From positions 186,001-250,000 of the forward strand of contig JJOH01000006.1 in assembly GCA_000696115.1 (NCBI GenBank): a stretch of DNA of 64,000 nt, read 5' to 3'. This DNA comes from Streptomyces olindensis (GTDB lineage Bacteria > Actinomycetota > Actinomycetes > Streptomycetales > Streptomycetaceae). A program made the translations under genes and the position numbers. Numbering within the stretch: the stretch's first letter is position 1; every line of letters begins with the position of its first letter. Below are positions 48,289 to 57,674 of this stretch, in pieces. Under the pieces are notes generated by a model. It did no database searches and was not told where the DNA came from. It saw only the letters and a program-made list of their open reading frames with translations.

Positions 48289-49167
48289 ATGGCGCGACGC
48301 ATCGACGTGACCGGGACGGGCGGCGTACGCCTCGCGGCCTGGGAGTTCGGCGACCCGCCCAAGACGGATCCGGCCGGATCCGATCCAGCGCCGGACGGCT
48401 CCCCGGGCGTCCTGTTACTGCACGGCCTCATGGGCCGCGCCTCCCACTGGGCCCCCACCGCGCGCTGGCTCTCCGCCCGGTACCGCGCGGTCGCCCTCGA
48501 CCAACGCGGCCACGGCCGCAGCGACAAGCCCCCGCAGGGCTCCTTCACGCGTGACGCCTACGTCGACGACGCCGAGGCCGCCCTCGAGCAGCTCGGCCTC
48601 GCCCCGGTCGTCCTCATCGGCCACGCCATGGGCGCGCTGACCGCCTGGCAGCTCGCCGCCAGGCGTCCCGACCTGGTCCACGGACTGGTCATCTGCGACA
48701 TGCGGGCCTCCGCGCTCGGCGCCGCGTCGCAGCGCGAGTGGGACCAGTGGTTCAAGTCCTGGCCGCTGCCCTTCGCCACGCTCGCCGACGTCCGCAAGTG
48801 GTTCGGCGAGGACGACCCCTGGGTGGAGCGGCCGAATCCGGCCCGCGGCGAGTTCTACGTCGAGGTGATGGCCGAGTCCCCGGACGGCTGGCGCCCCGTC
48901 TTCGAACCGGAACAGATGCTCCGCTCCCGTGAGACGTGGGTGTACGACGCGCACTGGGAGGAACTGGCCCAGGTTCAGTGCCCCGCCCTGGTCGTGCGCG
49001 GCCTGGACGGCGAGCTGGGCCGCGCCGAGGCCCAGGAGATGGTCCGCGTCCTGCCCCGCGGCCAGTACGCGGAGGTCGCCGACGCCGGCCACCTGGTCCA
49101 CTACGACCAGCCGGAGGCCTGGCGCGCGGCCATCGAACCCTTCCTGGACTCGCTCGACCGTGACTGA
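48289..49167 (+). CDS. Alpha/beta hydrolase with Ala in place of the nucleophile Ser
   Basis: The 292-residue protein has the alpha/beta hydrolase fold: oxyanion HGLMG at 45-49, the strand VVLIGHAMGALTAW, an acid loop VRGLDGELG and the His region ADAGHLVHYDQPE. The nucleophile elbow usually reads G-x-S-x-G; here residues 111-115 are GHAMG, with Ala113 where Ser is expected. Asp and His seem conserved. It may be non-hydrolytic, or use another chemistry, as in some haloalkane-, oxygenase- or receptor-type members. The start at 48289 is chosen for the family-like N-terminus; an upstream ATG at 48139 would add a low-complexity extension. Confidence 0.85.
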   Translation: MARRIDVTGTGGVRLAAWEFGDPPKTDPAGSDPAPDGSPGVLLLHGLMGRASHWAPTARWLSARYRAVALDQRGHGRSDKPPQGSFTRDAYVDDAEAALEQLGLAPVVLIGHAMGALTAWQLAARRPDLVHGLVICDMRASALGAASQREWDQWFKSWPLPFATLADVRKWFGEDDPWVERPNPARGEFYVEVMAESPDGWRPVFEPEQMLRSRETWVYDAHWEELAQVQCPALVVRGLDGELGRAEAQEMVRVLPRGQYAEVADAGHLVHYDQPEAWRAAIEPFLDSLDRD

Positions 49168-49179
49168 GCCCCGCCCCGC

Positions 49180-50772
49180 TCACCCCTTGCTGACCGCCCC
49201 CAGGATCTCCGGCAGTCGCCGGGCCGTCTGCGGCGCGGCCAGGCGCAGGCCCGCCGCCGTGAGCCCCGCCGCGTACGCCGCGCCCACCGGCAGCAGCAGC
49301 CACGTCCAGTCGTCGCCCCCCGCGCTCACGTTCAGCCAGATCGTGAGCGCGATGACGGGCGCGCACAGCACGGCGGCCGCGATCATCCCGCCGAAGATGG
49401 AGATCCAGGCGAGTCCGGTCTGCCCGGGGGCGACGTTCTTGTAGCCCTCCTGCGGGATGGAGTAGGGGAAGCGGGCGGACGTCCACGCCCCGGTCGCGAG
49501 CATCGCGCCGAGCAGCGCGAAGGACAGCCCCAGCGCCTCGGGCAGCCGCCGCCAGTCGCCGAGCATCGCGGTCGTCACGACCGTCACCAGCGTCGCGTAC
49601 GGCAGGGTGATCAGCAGCAGGGCGTACGCCCGGGCCCGCAGCTCGACGTAGGCGTCCCGTGTCGAGGAGATCGTCATGGCGACGATCCAGAACGCCGAGG
49701 TGTCCTGCCCGAACTGGTTGTACATCTGGATGCCGAGCATCCCGGCGGCGAAGCACGCGAAGTACACGGACCCGGTGCCCTGCCAGGCGTTGAACACCGG
49801 CACGATCAGCCCGATCGCGAGCGAGGTCACCCACGCGGCCTTGGTCTTGGGGTCGCGCCACACGTACCGCAGGCTGCGCTCCATGACCGTGCCGGTGCGG
49901 CCCGCGGGCAGCAGCCGCCCGAGCCCGCTCGACGTCCGCTCGCGGGCGGCCGAACCGGCGGCCGGCAGGGTGGAGCCGTCGGGCGAGGTCATCAGCCGGG
50001 TCAGATGCCGGGACCACACGGCGATCAGCACCACCAGCGCCGCCCCGCTCAGGGCGAGTTGGGCGGCGGCGACCCCGTACGAGCCCTCGCTCACCGAGTG
50101 CACCGCCCCGATCGCGGACGCCGGCGGCAGCCACCCCACGACGTCCGCCACCGGGTCCAGCTCCCCGAGGCCGGACGAACCGAGCCGCTGCGCGCCGAAG
50201 TTGACGACCTGCGCCCCGATCGCGATGACCAGCCCGCTCAGCACCGCCAGGTCCCGCCCCTTGCGGCTGCTCAGCAGCCGGACGTTGGCGGCGGCGACGG
50301 CCCGCGCGAACGCCACGCACACGAGCAGCGCCAGCACGACGGCCACCACCCCGACGGCGTAGGCGGCGCCGCCCCGCGCGACGGCGATCGCGGAACCGGC
50401 CAGCAGGCACACCGTGAACAGCGGCCCGATCCCGACCAGCGAGGCCGCGAGCAGCGCCCGTACCAGCGGACGGGGCCGCAGCGGCAGCATCACCAGCCGC
50501 GTCGGGTCGAGGGTCTCGTCACCGCTGGGGAAGAACAGCGGCATCACCGCCCACCCCAGTCCCAGCACCGCCGTCAGCAGGACGACCAGGGCGTCGATGT
50601 GCGCCTGCCCGCGCAGCGCGATCAGGCCGACCATCTGGAGGACGGCGAAGAGCAGCGCGATGACGGCGGACGCGATGTACGCGACCCGCTGCGCGCCGGA
50701 CCGCCGCAGCCCGTTGCGCAGCAGCGACAGCTTCAGCCGTACGAAGACGGGGGTGATCGCCGGGGCGCTCAC
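49180..50772 (-). CDS. ABC-type transporter permease
   Basis: The 530-residue protein has about a dozen hydrophobic helices with a large central cytoplasmic loop (TSPDGSTLPAAGSAARERTSS), suggesting two fused six-helix permease halves. Its GTG start overlaps the stop of the ATPase gene (GTGA), so they form one exporter. It resembles ABC-2-type permeases of unknown substrate. No substrate-binding protein is encoded nearby. Confidence 0.85.
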   Translation of the reverse strand: MSAPAITPVFVRLKLSLLRNGLRRSGAQRVAYIASAVIALLFAVLQMVGLIALRGQAHIDALVVLLTAVLGLGWAVMPLFFPSGDETLDPTRLVMLPLRPRPLVRALLAASLVGIGPLFTVCLLAGSAIAVARGGAAYAVGVVAVVLALLVCVAFARAVAAANVRLLSSRKGRDLAVLSGLVIAIGAQVVNFGAQRLGSSGLGELDPVADVVGWLPPASAIGAVHSVSEGSYGVAAAQLALSGAALVVLIAVWSRHLTRLMTSPDGSTLPAAGSAARERTSSGLGRLLPAGRTGTVMERSLRYVWRDPKTKAAWVTSLAIGLIVPVFNAWQGTGSVYFACFAAGMLGIQMYNQFGQDTSAFWIVAMTISSTRDAYVELRARAYALLLITLPYATLVTVVTTAMLGDWRRLPEALGLSFALLGAMLATGAWTSARFPYSIPQEGYKNVAPGQTGLAWISIFGGMIAAAVLCAPVIALTIWLNVSAGGDDWTWLLLPVGAAYAAGLTAAGLRLAAPQTARRLPEILGAVSKG

Positions 50773-51542
50773 CGGGACCCGCCGCCCAGCCAGTCGAGGT
50801 CGGACCCGGCGTCCCGGCTCTGCGCGCCGACGAGTTCGAGGAACGCCCGCTGCAGCGACGGCGCCTCGCCGCGCACCTCGGCGAGGGTGCCGGTGGCCCG
50901 GATCCGGCCGGCGGCCATCACCGCGACCCAGTCGCACAGCGACTCGACGAGCTCCATGACGTGGGAAGAGAACACCACCGTGGCGCCGGAGGCCGTGTAC
51001 CGCTCCAGGACGCCCCGGATGGTCTGGGCGGAGACGGGGTCGACGCCCTCGAACGGCTCGTCCAGGAACAGCACTTCGGGGTTGTGGAGGAGGGCCGAGG
51101 CGAGCCCGATCTTCTTGCGCATGCCGGTCGAGTAGTCGACGACCAGCTTGTGCTGGTCCCCGGCCAGATCGAGGACGTCGAGGAGCTGCGTGGCCCGTTT
51201 GTCGACCTCGGCGCCGGGCAGCCCGCGCAACCGCCCGGTGTACGCCAGCAGTTCCCGCCCCGACAGCCGCTCGAACAGCCGCAGTCCCTCGGGCAGCACC
51301 CCGATCCGTGCCTTCACCTCGACGGGGTCCCGCCACACGTCGTGCCCGACGACCTCGACGGTCCCGTGGTCGGGCCGGAGCAGCCCGGTCACCATCGACA
51401 GCGTGGTGGTCTTCCCGGCCCCGTTCGGCCCGACCAGCCCGATGAACTTGCCCGCGGGCAACTCCAGATCGATCCCGGCGACAGCGACCTGCTGCCCGAA
51501 CCGCTTCCAGAGCCCCTGCACACGCACAGCGCTGGATCCCAC
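50769..51542 (-). CDS. ABC transporter ATPase
   Basis: The 257-residue ATPase has Walker [10 protein letters not shown] at about 38-46, signature YSTGMRKKIG, Walker B VLFLDEPFEGVDP and an H-loop FSSHVMELVE. It overlaps the permease gene by GTGA. The GTG at 51542 has GGAGG about 5 nt ahead and the N-terminus SSAVRVQGLWKRFG. It powers a probable ABC-2-type exporter. Confidence 0.92.
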   Translation of the reverse strand: MGSSAVRVQGLWKRFGQQVAVAGIDLELPAGKFIGLVGPNGAGKTTTLSMVTGLLRPDHGTVEVVGHDVWRDPVEVKARIGVLPEGLRLFERLSGRELLAYTGRLRGLPGAEVDKRATQLLDVLDLAGDQHKLVVDYSTGMRKKIGLASALLHNPEVLFLDEPFEGVDPVSAQTIRGVLERYTASGATVVFSSHVMELVESLCDWVAVMAAGRIRATGTLAEVRGEAPSLQRAFLELVGAQSRDAGSDLDWLGGGSR

Positions 51543-51597
51543 CGCGCCTCCCTCCGTCACCGTGCACCCTACGGTGGGGCATCGCCCTTCTTTCAGG

Positions 51598-51615
51598 GGC
51601 GCGGGGAACTGCGCG
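51598..51615 (+). repeat. Dispersed Streptomyces intergenic repeat, copy A
   Basis: GGCGCGGGGAACTGCGCG at 51598-51615 is the reverse complement of CGCGCAGTTCCCCGCGCC, which occurs at 59156-59173 and 62662-62679. Each lies between genes, with a GC-rich hairpin around it. It is the well-known core of short dispersed repeats in Streptomyces chromosomes. Confidence 0.75.
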
Positions 51616-51673
51616 ACCGACCACGACGAAGCCGCAGCCGCCATCCGACGGCAACCAGGCAGACGACCAAGCG

Positions 51674-52327
51674 CTATCGATCCCGACCGCACGCATAGGC
51701 CAACGGCGAGATCAACTCCTCCGCATCCGGCAGCCACCGATTCGCAGGCGTGGGCCGGCAGGCCCACTGCACGGCCCCCCGGGACCCGAACCGCGTCGGC
51801 GGCGCCGCCACGTACGCCCCCTCACCCAGCACGGTCAGATCCAGCGAGGACAACGACCACCCCAGCTTCCGCACCAGATCCGGCACCTTCACCGAGGCCC
51901 CCGGCAGCACGAAGAACTCCATCCGCCGGTCCGGCGTGAGCGTCACCGGCCCCAGCGTCAGCTCCATCCGCTCCATCCGCGCCAGCGCCAGGAACCCGGC
52001 GGTCTCCGGCACGGAGATCGCGTCGAACGTCCGCCCCGTGGGCAGCAGGATCGACGCGGTCGGCTGCTTCTGCCACATGCGGCGCGCGACCGTCGCGCTG
52101 CCCGTCGCCTGCGTCGCCCAGTCGGGGCGCGCCGGGTGTGAGCCCGGTGCCGGACACGCGGCGTCACCGCAGGAGCAGCGCTGACTTCCGTCGACGGCTT
52201 CCAGCCAGGTGCCCGGGAACACGTCCCAGTGGCGCTCCTCGGCGTAGCGGACGGCGGTCTCCAGCAGCGATTCCCCGCGCTGCTTCGGGATCTGAGCGGC
52301 TTCGGTGCCGGCGATCGTCTCTTCCAC
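51674..52327 (-). CDS. Bifunctional DNA primase/polymerase-domain-like protein
   Basis: The 217-residue protein begins near EETIAGTEAAQIPKQRGESLLETAVRYAEERHWDVFPG, then has a Cys-rich CSCGDAACPAPGSHPA segment, and a TRFGSRGAVQWACRP end. It resembles a Streptomyces family annotated as bifunctional DNA primase/polymerase domain proteins, which are shorter than true primases and lack obvious catalytic repeats. It is possibly a regulator. The start could be the GTG at 52327, 52336 or 52351; none has a good Shine-Dalgarno. It is divergent from the HTH/TPR gene. Confidence 0.8.
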   Translation of the reverse strand: MEETIAGTEAAQIPKQRGESLLETAVRYAEERHWDVFPGTWLEAVDGSQRCSCGDAACPAPGSHPARPDWATQATGSATVARRMWQKQPTASILLPTGRTFDAISVPETAGFLALARMERMELTLGPVTLTPDRRMEFFVLPGASVKVPDLVRKLGWSLSSLDLTVLGEGAYVAAPPTRFGSRGAVQWACRPTPANRWLPDAEELISPLAYACGRDR

Positions 52328-52642
52328 GATGAACACAACTCTGGTCGTCACCAGGGGTTACGCCCGCCCGCGTGCGCGGGGAGGAGCATCCCGGCCGTGG
52401 CCGGGGCGCATGGGTGCATGTGCGGGGGCGCGCAGGAGGATCCGTGGCCGGAGGTGGGTAGCCACGAGTGGGGCCGGCACCAGCCGTTACCCCGGCAATC
52501 CTCACATGCCTCGCATTTTCGCCTGGTCGGCGGGGCATTGATCTTCACGGCCGGATCTTTTCGCTGGGACGTGAGGGGTTCGGCCGCGGAAGACACGTCA
52601 ACTCGGTGCGTGGGCAGGCACCGCAGCCACAGGGGGTACGCC
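52328..52642. other. 315-bp divergent gap, nothing definite seen
   Basis: This gap between the primase-like gene and the HTH/TPR regulator should hold both promoters. It includes a CCCGCGTGCGCGGGG-like stretch that could pair, and an AT-richer region around 52540, but no inverted repeat or coding frame stands out. Confidence 0.5.
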
Positions 52643-54028
52643 ATGGCCGCAAGGCCGCTCGTCGCTCGGCAGCCGAACGAACGGCTGCAGGCGCTCATCC
52701 AGGAAGCCGGATGCTCCAACGCCGGCCTCGCCCGCCGGGTCAACATGTGCGGGGCCGAGCACGGCCTCGACCTGCGCTACGACAAGACGTCCGTGGCGCG
52801 CTGGCTGCGCGGGCAGCAGCCGCGGGGCAGGGCTCCGGCGATCATCGCCGAGGCGCTGGGCCGCAAACTCGGCCGTACGGTCACGATCGACGAGATCGGC
52901 ATGGCCAACGGCAAGAACCTCGCCTCGGGCGTGGGCCTCCAGTTCTCGCCGACGGTACTGGGGGCCATCGAGCAGGTCTGCGAGCTGTGGCGCAGCGACG
53001 TGGGGCGGCGGGACTTCCTGTCCGGCTCCTCCGTCGCCGCGTCGGCGCTGGTCGAGCCCAGCCGGGACTGGCTGATCTCCGCGCCGGACGCGCAGGTGTC
53101 GCGCTCGGGCGGGCCGCGGGTGGGGCAGTCCGACGTGCAGGCGGTACGGGCCATGACCCAGGCGCTGGTGGACCTCGACCACCAGTACGGCAGCGGGCAT
53201 GTGCGGCCGGTCGTCGTGCACTACCTCAACAGCGTCGTCTCCGGGCTGCTGGCGGGGTCGTACCGGGAGGCGGTCGGGCGGGACCTGTTCGCCGCGGTGG
53301 CCCGGCTGACGGAGCTCGCCGGGTACATGGCCGTCGACACGGGGCAGCCCGGGCTGGCGCAGCGCTACTACATCCAGGCCCTGCGGCTGGCCCAGGCGGC
53401 CGGGGACCGCGGCTACGGCGGGTACGTGCTCGCCGCCTCCATGAGCCACCTCGCCGCGCAGCTCGGGAACCCGCGGGAGATCGCGCAGTTGGCGCGGGCG
53501 GCGCAGGAGGGGGCGCGGGGGCGCGTGACGCCGCGTGCGGAGTCGATGTTCCACGCGGCGGAGGCGCGCGGGCACGCCCTGATGGGCGACGCGCGCGCCG
53601 CCCATTCGGCGGCCGGGCGCGCGGTGTGCGCCCTGGAGGCGGCCGACCCGGCCGCCGGGGACGACCCGGTGTGGATCGCGCACTTCGACGAGGCGTACCT
53701 CGCCGACGAGTTGGCCCACTGCCACCGCGACCTGGGGCAGGCCGAGGCGGCGGCGCGGTGCGCGCAGGAGTCGCTGGCCGGGCATCCCGAGACGCGGGCG
53801 CGCCGCCGGGCCATCGGCTATGTGCTTCTCGCCACGGCGCAGGTGCAGCAGCGCGAGATCGAGGAGGCGTGCAGCACGGGCATGAAGGCTGTCGAACTGC
53901 TGGAGGGGCTGCGGTCCAACCGGGGCGCCGAGTATCTGGAGGACTTCCAGCAGCGGTTGGAGCCGTATCGGGACGAGGCCGTGGTAAGGGAGTTCGGGGC
54001 GCGGCTGGACCTGCAGGCCGCGGCGTGA
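52643..54028 (+). CDS. HTH/TPR regulator (NsdA/actinobacterial type)
   Basis: The 461-residue protein has a Xre-like N-terminal helix-turn-helix (about 1-85; GCSNAGLARRVNMCG, KTSVARWLRGQQPRGRAP), a GRRDFLSGSSVAASALV motif that looks like a twin-arginine motif near residue 120, and TPR-like helical repeats from about 150 to the end. The Streptomyces NsdA family, a negative regulator of development and antibiotics, has this layout. The embedded RRDFL motif is typical of such proteins and not a true signal. Function inferred from family only. Confidence 0.85.
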   Translation: MAARPLVARQPNERLQALIQEAGCSNAGLARRVNMCGAEHGLDLRYDKTSVARWLRGQQPRGRAPAIIAEALGRKLGRTVTIDEIGMANGKNLASGVGLQFSPTVLGAIEQVCELWRSDVGRRDFLSGSSVAASALVEPSRDWLISAPDAQVSRSGGPRVGQSDVQAVRAMTQALVDLDHQYGSGHVRPVVVHYLNSVVSGLLAGSYREAVGRDLFAAVARLTELAGYMAVDTGQPGLAQRYYIQALRLAQAAGDRGYGGYVLAASMSHLAAQLGNPREIAQLARAAQEGARGRVTPRAESMFHAAEARGHALMGDARAAHSAAGRAVCALEAADPAAGDDPVWIAHFDEAYLADELAHCHRDLGQAEAAARCAQESLAGHPETRARRRAIGYVLLATAQVQQREIEEACSTGMKAVELLEGLRSNRGAEYLEDFQQRLEPYRDEAVVREFGARLDLQAAA

Positions 54029-54229
54029 ACACGGGGTCTGCGGATGCGTGAACGTGCGGAAAACGGCTGCTCGGCGCGCGGGAGGTGAGGTGAGCGGCGC
54101 GCCATGACCCGGTGGTGTGGCCGCGCTCACAGGGGAGGAGGTCGCGCCCTGTGCTGCGTGGCACCGGGCTCAGGGGACCCGGTAGCGTGACCCGACGATT
54201 CACAAGGTCCCCCATTAGTAGGAGTCCCG

Positions 54230-56209
54230 GTGACGCAGAGTGGACGGGGCGAGGAGCCCTCGGCGCGCCCCGCGCGCGAAGGCATCGTGCTGCCCTCGGA
54301 CGGCGGCGAACCGCTGCTGCCGGGCATGACGGGCGGACCCGGTGACGCACCCGGCGGCCGCCGGCCCGGCCCGGCCCCGGCCGCGGCCCCGGCGGAGGGC
54401 CAGACCTGGGGCCAGCCGTGGGGCCCCGACCAGCAGACCCCGCCGCCACCGCCGGGCGGGCACTGGCAGTCCCCGCAGCCCCAGCAGTGGACCACCCCGG
54501 AACCCCCGGCCTGGGACACCCGGCACACCCCCGGCGCACAGGGCTCGGGCGCGCTCCCCCCGGAGGGCACGCAGCCCGCGAACCCGTACGCCGGGCAGCA
54601 GCCGTCGCCGGACAACGGCCCCTACGCCACCCCTGGCGGGGCAGCCCCACTGCCCCCGGAGGGACCCGCCGGGCACGGAGCCGGCCTCCCGCCGACCTCC
54701 GGCCCCTACGGCACCGCCGCCACGGGCGGCCGCCTGCCGCAGCCCGACGCGTACGGTTCCCAGCCCGCACCGCAGGCCGGCGCGTACGGCACACCGGCGG
54801 GAGACGGCTCGCTGCCGCAGGCGGGGCCTGGTGGGCCCGGTTCCGCTCCGGGCGGTGGTCCGCTGCCGCAGGTCGACGCGTACGGCTCTCCGGCCGGGGA
54901 CGGCTCGCTGCCGTCGGCCGCTGCCGGATACGGGGCTCACGCCGGGGGCGACCTGCCGCCGGGCCAGGCGTACCCGACCGCCGCCTATGGGCAGGCCGGT
55001 GCCGGTAACCCGTTGCCGCCTGCGGTCGATCCGGGTGGCAACGCCGCCGGGGGCGCCCCGCTGCCGCCGGTCTCCGGCGCTCACGGCGCCGCGGCGACCG
55101 GCGCGCAGGGGCCCGCGGCCTCCCCCGAGGGCGCCACCCAGTACCTGCCGCCCGTCCCGGCGGACGGGGCCGCCGCGGCCACGCAGTATCTGCCGCCCGT
55201 CGCCCCGGCCGCCGACGAGGGGGCGACGCAGTACATACCCCCGGTCGGCCCGGGCGCGCTGCCGCCCGAGATGCCCGCCGGGGAGGACCCCGAGACGACG
55301 CGGTTCCTGGGGACCGGCCCCCGGGCATCCGCGGGAGCCGGGCCGTTGCCGCCGGCCTCGAACCCGGACGCCGAGGCGACGCAGTACATCGCGCCGGTGC
55401 CCGGCGGGGACAAGCAGCCGCCCGCCGAGTTCGACAACCTCTTCCGCAGCGGGCACGGCGCCGAGAGCCCGGCCGGGGCCACGCAGCAGCTCCCCCGCAT
55501 CGAGCAGCCGCAGCCCTCGTACGGCGCTCCGCAGCCCTCCCCCGCCCCGCCCGCCGCAGGCCGGTCCCGCGGTGGCCGTACCGGCTCGCGCGTGCCGGTC
55601 ATCGCGGCCGTCGGCATCGGCATCGCCGTCCTCGGCGTCGGCGCGGGCGCGCTGCTCGCCGGCGGCGGGGGCGACGGCGACGACGGCGGCGACAACAAGA
55701 CCGTGGCGGCCTCGGCGCCCGCCACGGACGGTTCCGCCTCGCCGTCCGCCGACCCGGCCCGGGCCCAGGCGGTCGAGCTGGACAAGCTCCTCGCCGACAG
55801 TGGCGACAGCCGCAGCACGGTGATCAACGCGGTGGCCGACGTCAAGGGCTGCGACAACCTCGCCCAGGCGGCCAAGGACCTGCGCGACGCGGCCAAGCAG
55901 CGCACCCAGCTGGTCACCCGGCTCGGCGGGATCCAGGTCGACCGGCTGCCCGACCACGCCGCGCTGACCACCGCCCTCACCAAGGCGTGGCAGGCCTCGG
56001 CCTCGGCCGACAACCACTACGCGGCCTGGGCCGACCAGACCGCCGGGAAGAAGGGCTGCAAGAAGGGCCAGGCCCGCGTCACCGCGCAGACCCAGGCGGG
56101 CAACCGGGCCAGCGGCGTCGCGACCACGGAGAAGGCGAAGGCGGCCCGGCTGTGGAACGGGATCGCGAAGACGTACGGCCTGACCGAGCGTCAGCCCACG
56201 CAGCTGTGA
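54230..56209 (+). CDS. Proline/glycine-rich membrane protein with repeated TQ motifs
   Basis: The 659-residue protein has a long disordered N-terminal half, about 1-450, rich in Pro/Gly/Ala. It repeats ATQYLPPV-type motifs about six times between 300 and 425 (EGATQYLPPV, AAATQYLPPV, EGATQYIPPV, PETTRFLGTG, AEATQYIAPV, AGATQQLPRI). One helix at about 455-480 (VPVIAAVGIGIAVLGVGAGALLAGG) spans the membrane, followed by an extracytoplasmic domain with a Cys pair (CDNLAQA, GCKKGQAR). The TQ motifs resemble kinase or FHA target sites, but this is inference. GGAG precedes the GTG. Confidence 0.88.
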   Translation: MTQSGRGEEPSARPAREGIVLPSDGGEPLLPGMTGGPGDAPGGRRPGPAPAAAPAEGQTWGQPWGPDQQTPPPPPGGHWQSPQPQQWTTPEPPAWDTRHTPGAQGSGALPPEGTQPANPYAGQQPSPDNGPYATPGGAAPLPPEGPAGHGAGLPPTSGPYGTAATGGRLPQPDAYGSQPAPQAGAYGTPAGDGSLPQAGPGGPGSAPGGGPLPQVDAYGSPAGDGSLPSAAAGYGAHAGGDLPPGQAYPTAAYGQAGAGNPLPPAVDPGGNAAGGAPLPPVSGAHGAAATGAQGPAASPEGATQYLPPVPADGAAAATQYLPPVAPAADEGATQYIPPVGPGALPPEMPAGEDPETTRFLGTGPRASAGAGPLPPASNPDAEATQYIAPVPGGDKQPPAEFDNLFRSGHGAESPAGATQQLPRIEQPQPSYGAPQPSPAPPAAGRSRGGRTGSRVPVIAAVGIGIAVLGVGAGALLAGGGGDGDDGGDNKTVAASAPATDGSASPSADPARAQAVELDKLLADSGDSRSTVINAVADVKGCDNLAQAAKDLRDAAKQRTQLVTRLGGIQVDRLPDHAALTTALTKAWQASASADNHYAAWADQTAGKKGCKKGQARVTAQTQAGNRASGVATTEKAKAARLWNGIAKTYGLTERQPTQL

Positions 56210-56246
56210 CGGACCGGGTCCGGGCGTGAACCGCTGAGCGGGGCGC

Positions 56247-57557
56247 TCAGTAGTTCACGTCGGCGTCCTGGAGGGTCTTCGTGGTGTCGACGAAGCCCTT
56301 CCGCGCCGACACCAGCTGCCCCTCCCGCACCACCTGGAGGGTCACGTTGGCGTTGACCAGGCGCGGGAAGCCGACGGCGGCGAGCTTGTCCTGGAACTTC
56401 CAGTGCAGCGTCGGCGTGAGGCCGCCCGTACCGACCTCCAGGCCGTTGTCGAGGGCCTCCGTCACCGTGTCGGCGGTCACCTCGCCGTCGCCGAGCGACT
56501 CGACGATCTCCCGGAAGACGGTGTAGGCGATCCACGTGGTCTGCACTCCGGCGTCCGCGGGGTCGATGCGGTTGTCGCCGAAGGCCTGCTCGCGGATCAC
56601 CCGCTTCATCCCGTCCCAGCGGGGGTCGCTCACCACCGGGTACCAGCCGGTGATGTACGAGCCCTCGTACGGCCCGGACGCCCCGCCGGTCGCGTCGATC
56701 ACCGTCTGGTCGACGCTGCCGAGGACGGTGGCCGTCCGTACGTCGGAGTAGTCCTCGCGGGCGCGGCGGAAGGAGTCCATGAAGGTGCCGGTGCGGTCCC
56801 CGAGCGCGGGCACCACGCACCCCTTGTCCGTCGGGTCGCCGGCCGTCGCCCGCAGCGCACGCGCCGCCTGGCCGTCGTACTCGGTGGCGTCCTCCGCCGC
56901 CCGCTGGTCGTTCGCGGCCTCGTGCCCGCCCGCCTTCAGGCCGGAGTCGAGCAGCGGGGGCAACTGGTCGCCCGCGATGGTGTCGGGGCGGATCAGCGTC
57001 ACGGGCCCGCAGTCGGCGAGCGCGCTGCCGAGACCGGCGAGCAGCGCGGGCTGGCCGCCGTTGACCGGGTAGGACAGGGGGCTGGTGAACTCGGCGTTGG
57101 TGATGCCGTAGCCGCCTATGTAGGGGATGCCCGCGCCCTCCAGGGAGGGGAAGAAGGAGTCGGCGTACTGGCTGTAGGATCCTACGACCGCGACGACGTT
57201 CTCCTTGGCGGCCCGCCGGGCGCACTTCGCCGCGGCCACGCTGTCGTTGTGGTCGTTGCAGGTCAGCACGTTGAGCTCGCGGCCGTTGATCCCGCCCTTG
57301 GCGTTGATCCAGCGGGCGTAGGCGCGGGCGAAGGCGGGCATGCCGGGCTTGTTGGTGGCCTTGGTGTCCTCGGGTGCCCAGGTCATGACGGTGATCGGGT
57401 CGTCCCCGGTGCCCCCCGTGGTACCGGGGACGACCCCGCAGCCGGTGAGGAGTGACGCGCACGCGACCGCCGTGCCCGCGGAGAGGACGCCTTTTTTGGC
57501 GTGACGGGTGAGGAGGCCGGGGAGGTATGTGCTTTTGATGCGTCGCCTGCCGGTCAT
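56247..57557 (-). CDS. Periplasmic-binding-type lipoprotein (branched-chain amino acid/Peripla_BP_6-like)
   Basis: The 436-residue product has a lipobox LLTGC with Cys40, so it should be a lipid-anchored protein outside the membrane. The mature part resembles type I periplasmic-binding proteins of the Leu/Ile/Val family (VVAVVGSYSQYADSFFPSLEGAGIPYIGGYGITN, TDKGCVVPALGDRTGTFMDSFRRAREDYSD). No permease genes lie next to it. The ligand is unknown. Start at 57557 has a weak RBS (GGAACC). Confidence 0.88.
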   Translation of the reverse strand: MTGRRRIKSTYLPGLLTRHAKKGVLSAGTAVACASLLTGCGVVPGTTGGTGDDPITVMTWAPEDTKATNKPGMPAFARAYARWINAKGGINGRELNVLTCNDHNDSVAAAKCARRAAKENVVAVVGSYSQYADSFFPSLEGAGIPYIGGYGITNAEFTSPLSYPVNGGQPALLAGLGSALADCGPVTLIRPDTIAGDQLPPLLDSGLKAGGHEAANDQRAAEDATEYDGQAARALRATAGDPTDKGCVVPALGDRTGTFMDSFRRAREDYSDVRTATVLGSVDQTVIDATGGASGPYEGSYITGWYPVVSDPRWDGMKRVIREQAFGDNRIDPADAGVQTTWIAYTVFREIVESLGDGEVTADTVTEALDNGLEVGTGGLTPTLHWKFQDKLAAVGFPRLVNANVTLQVVREGQLVSARKGFVDTTKTLQDADVNY

Positions 57558-57674
57558 GGTTCCGCACGATTCCGTCACACGGCTAACCGGCGAGTGATCT
57601 CTGGTCAACAATTGGTGACGCGCAGGTGAATTGCGGGGGCCGGTGAGGATCATGTGGAGGGGAACGTACGATCG

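Noticed and set aside
52360..52430. CCCGCGTGCGCGGGGAGGAGCAT resembling part of a type I-E CRISPR repeat
   Set aside because: There is only one copy, no spacers, and no cas genes in the window.
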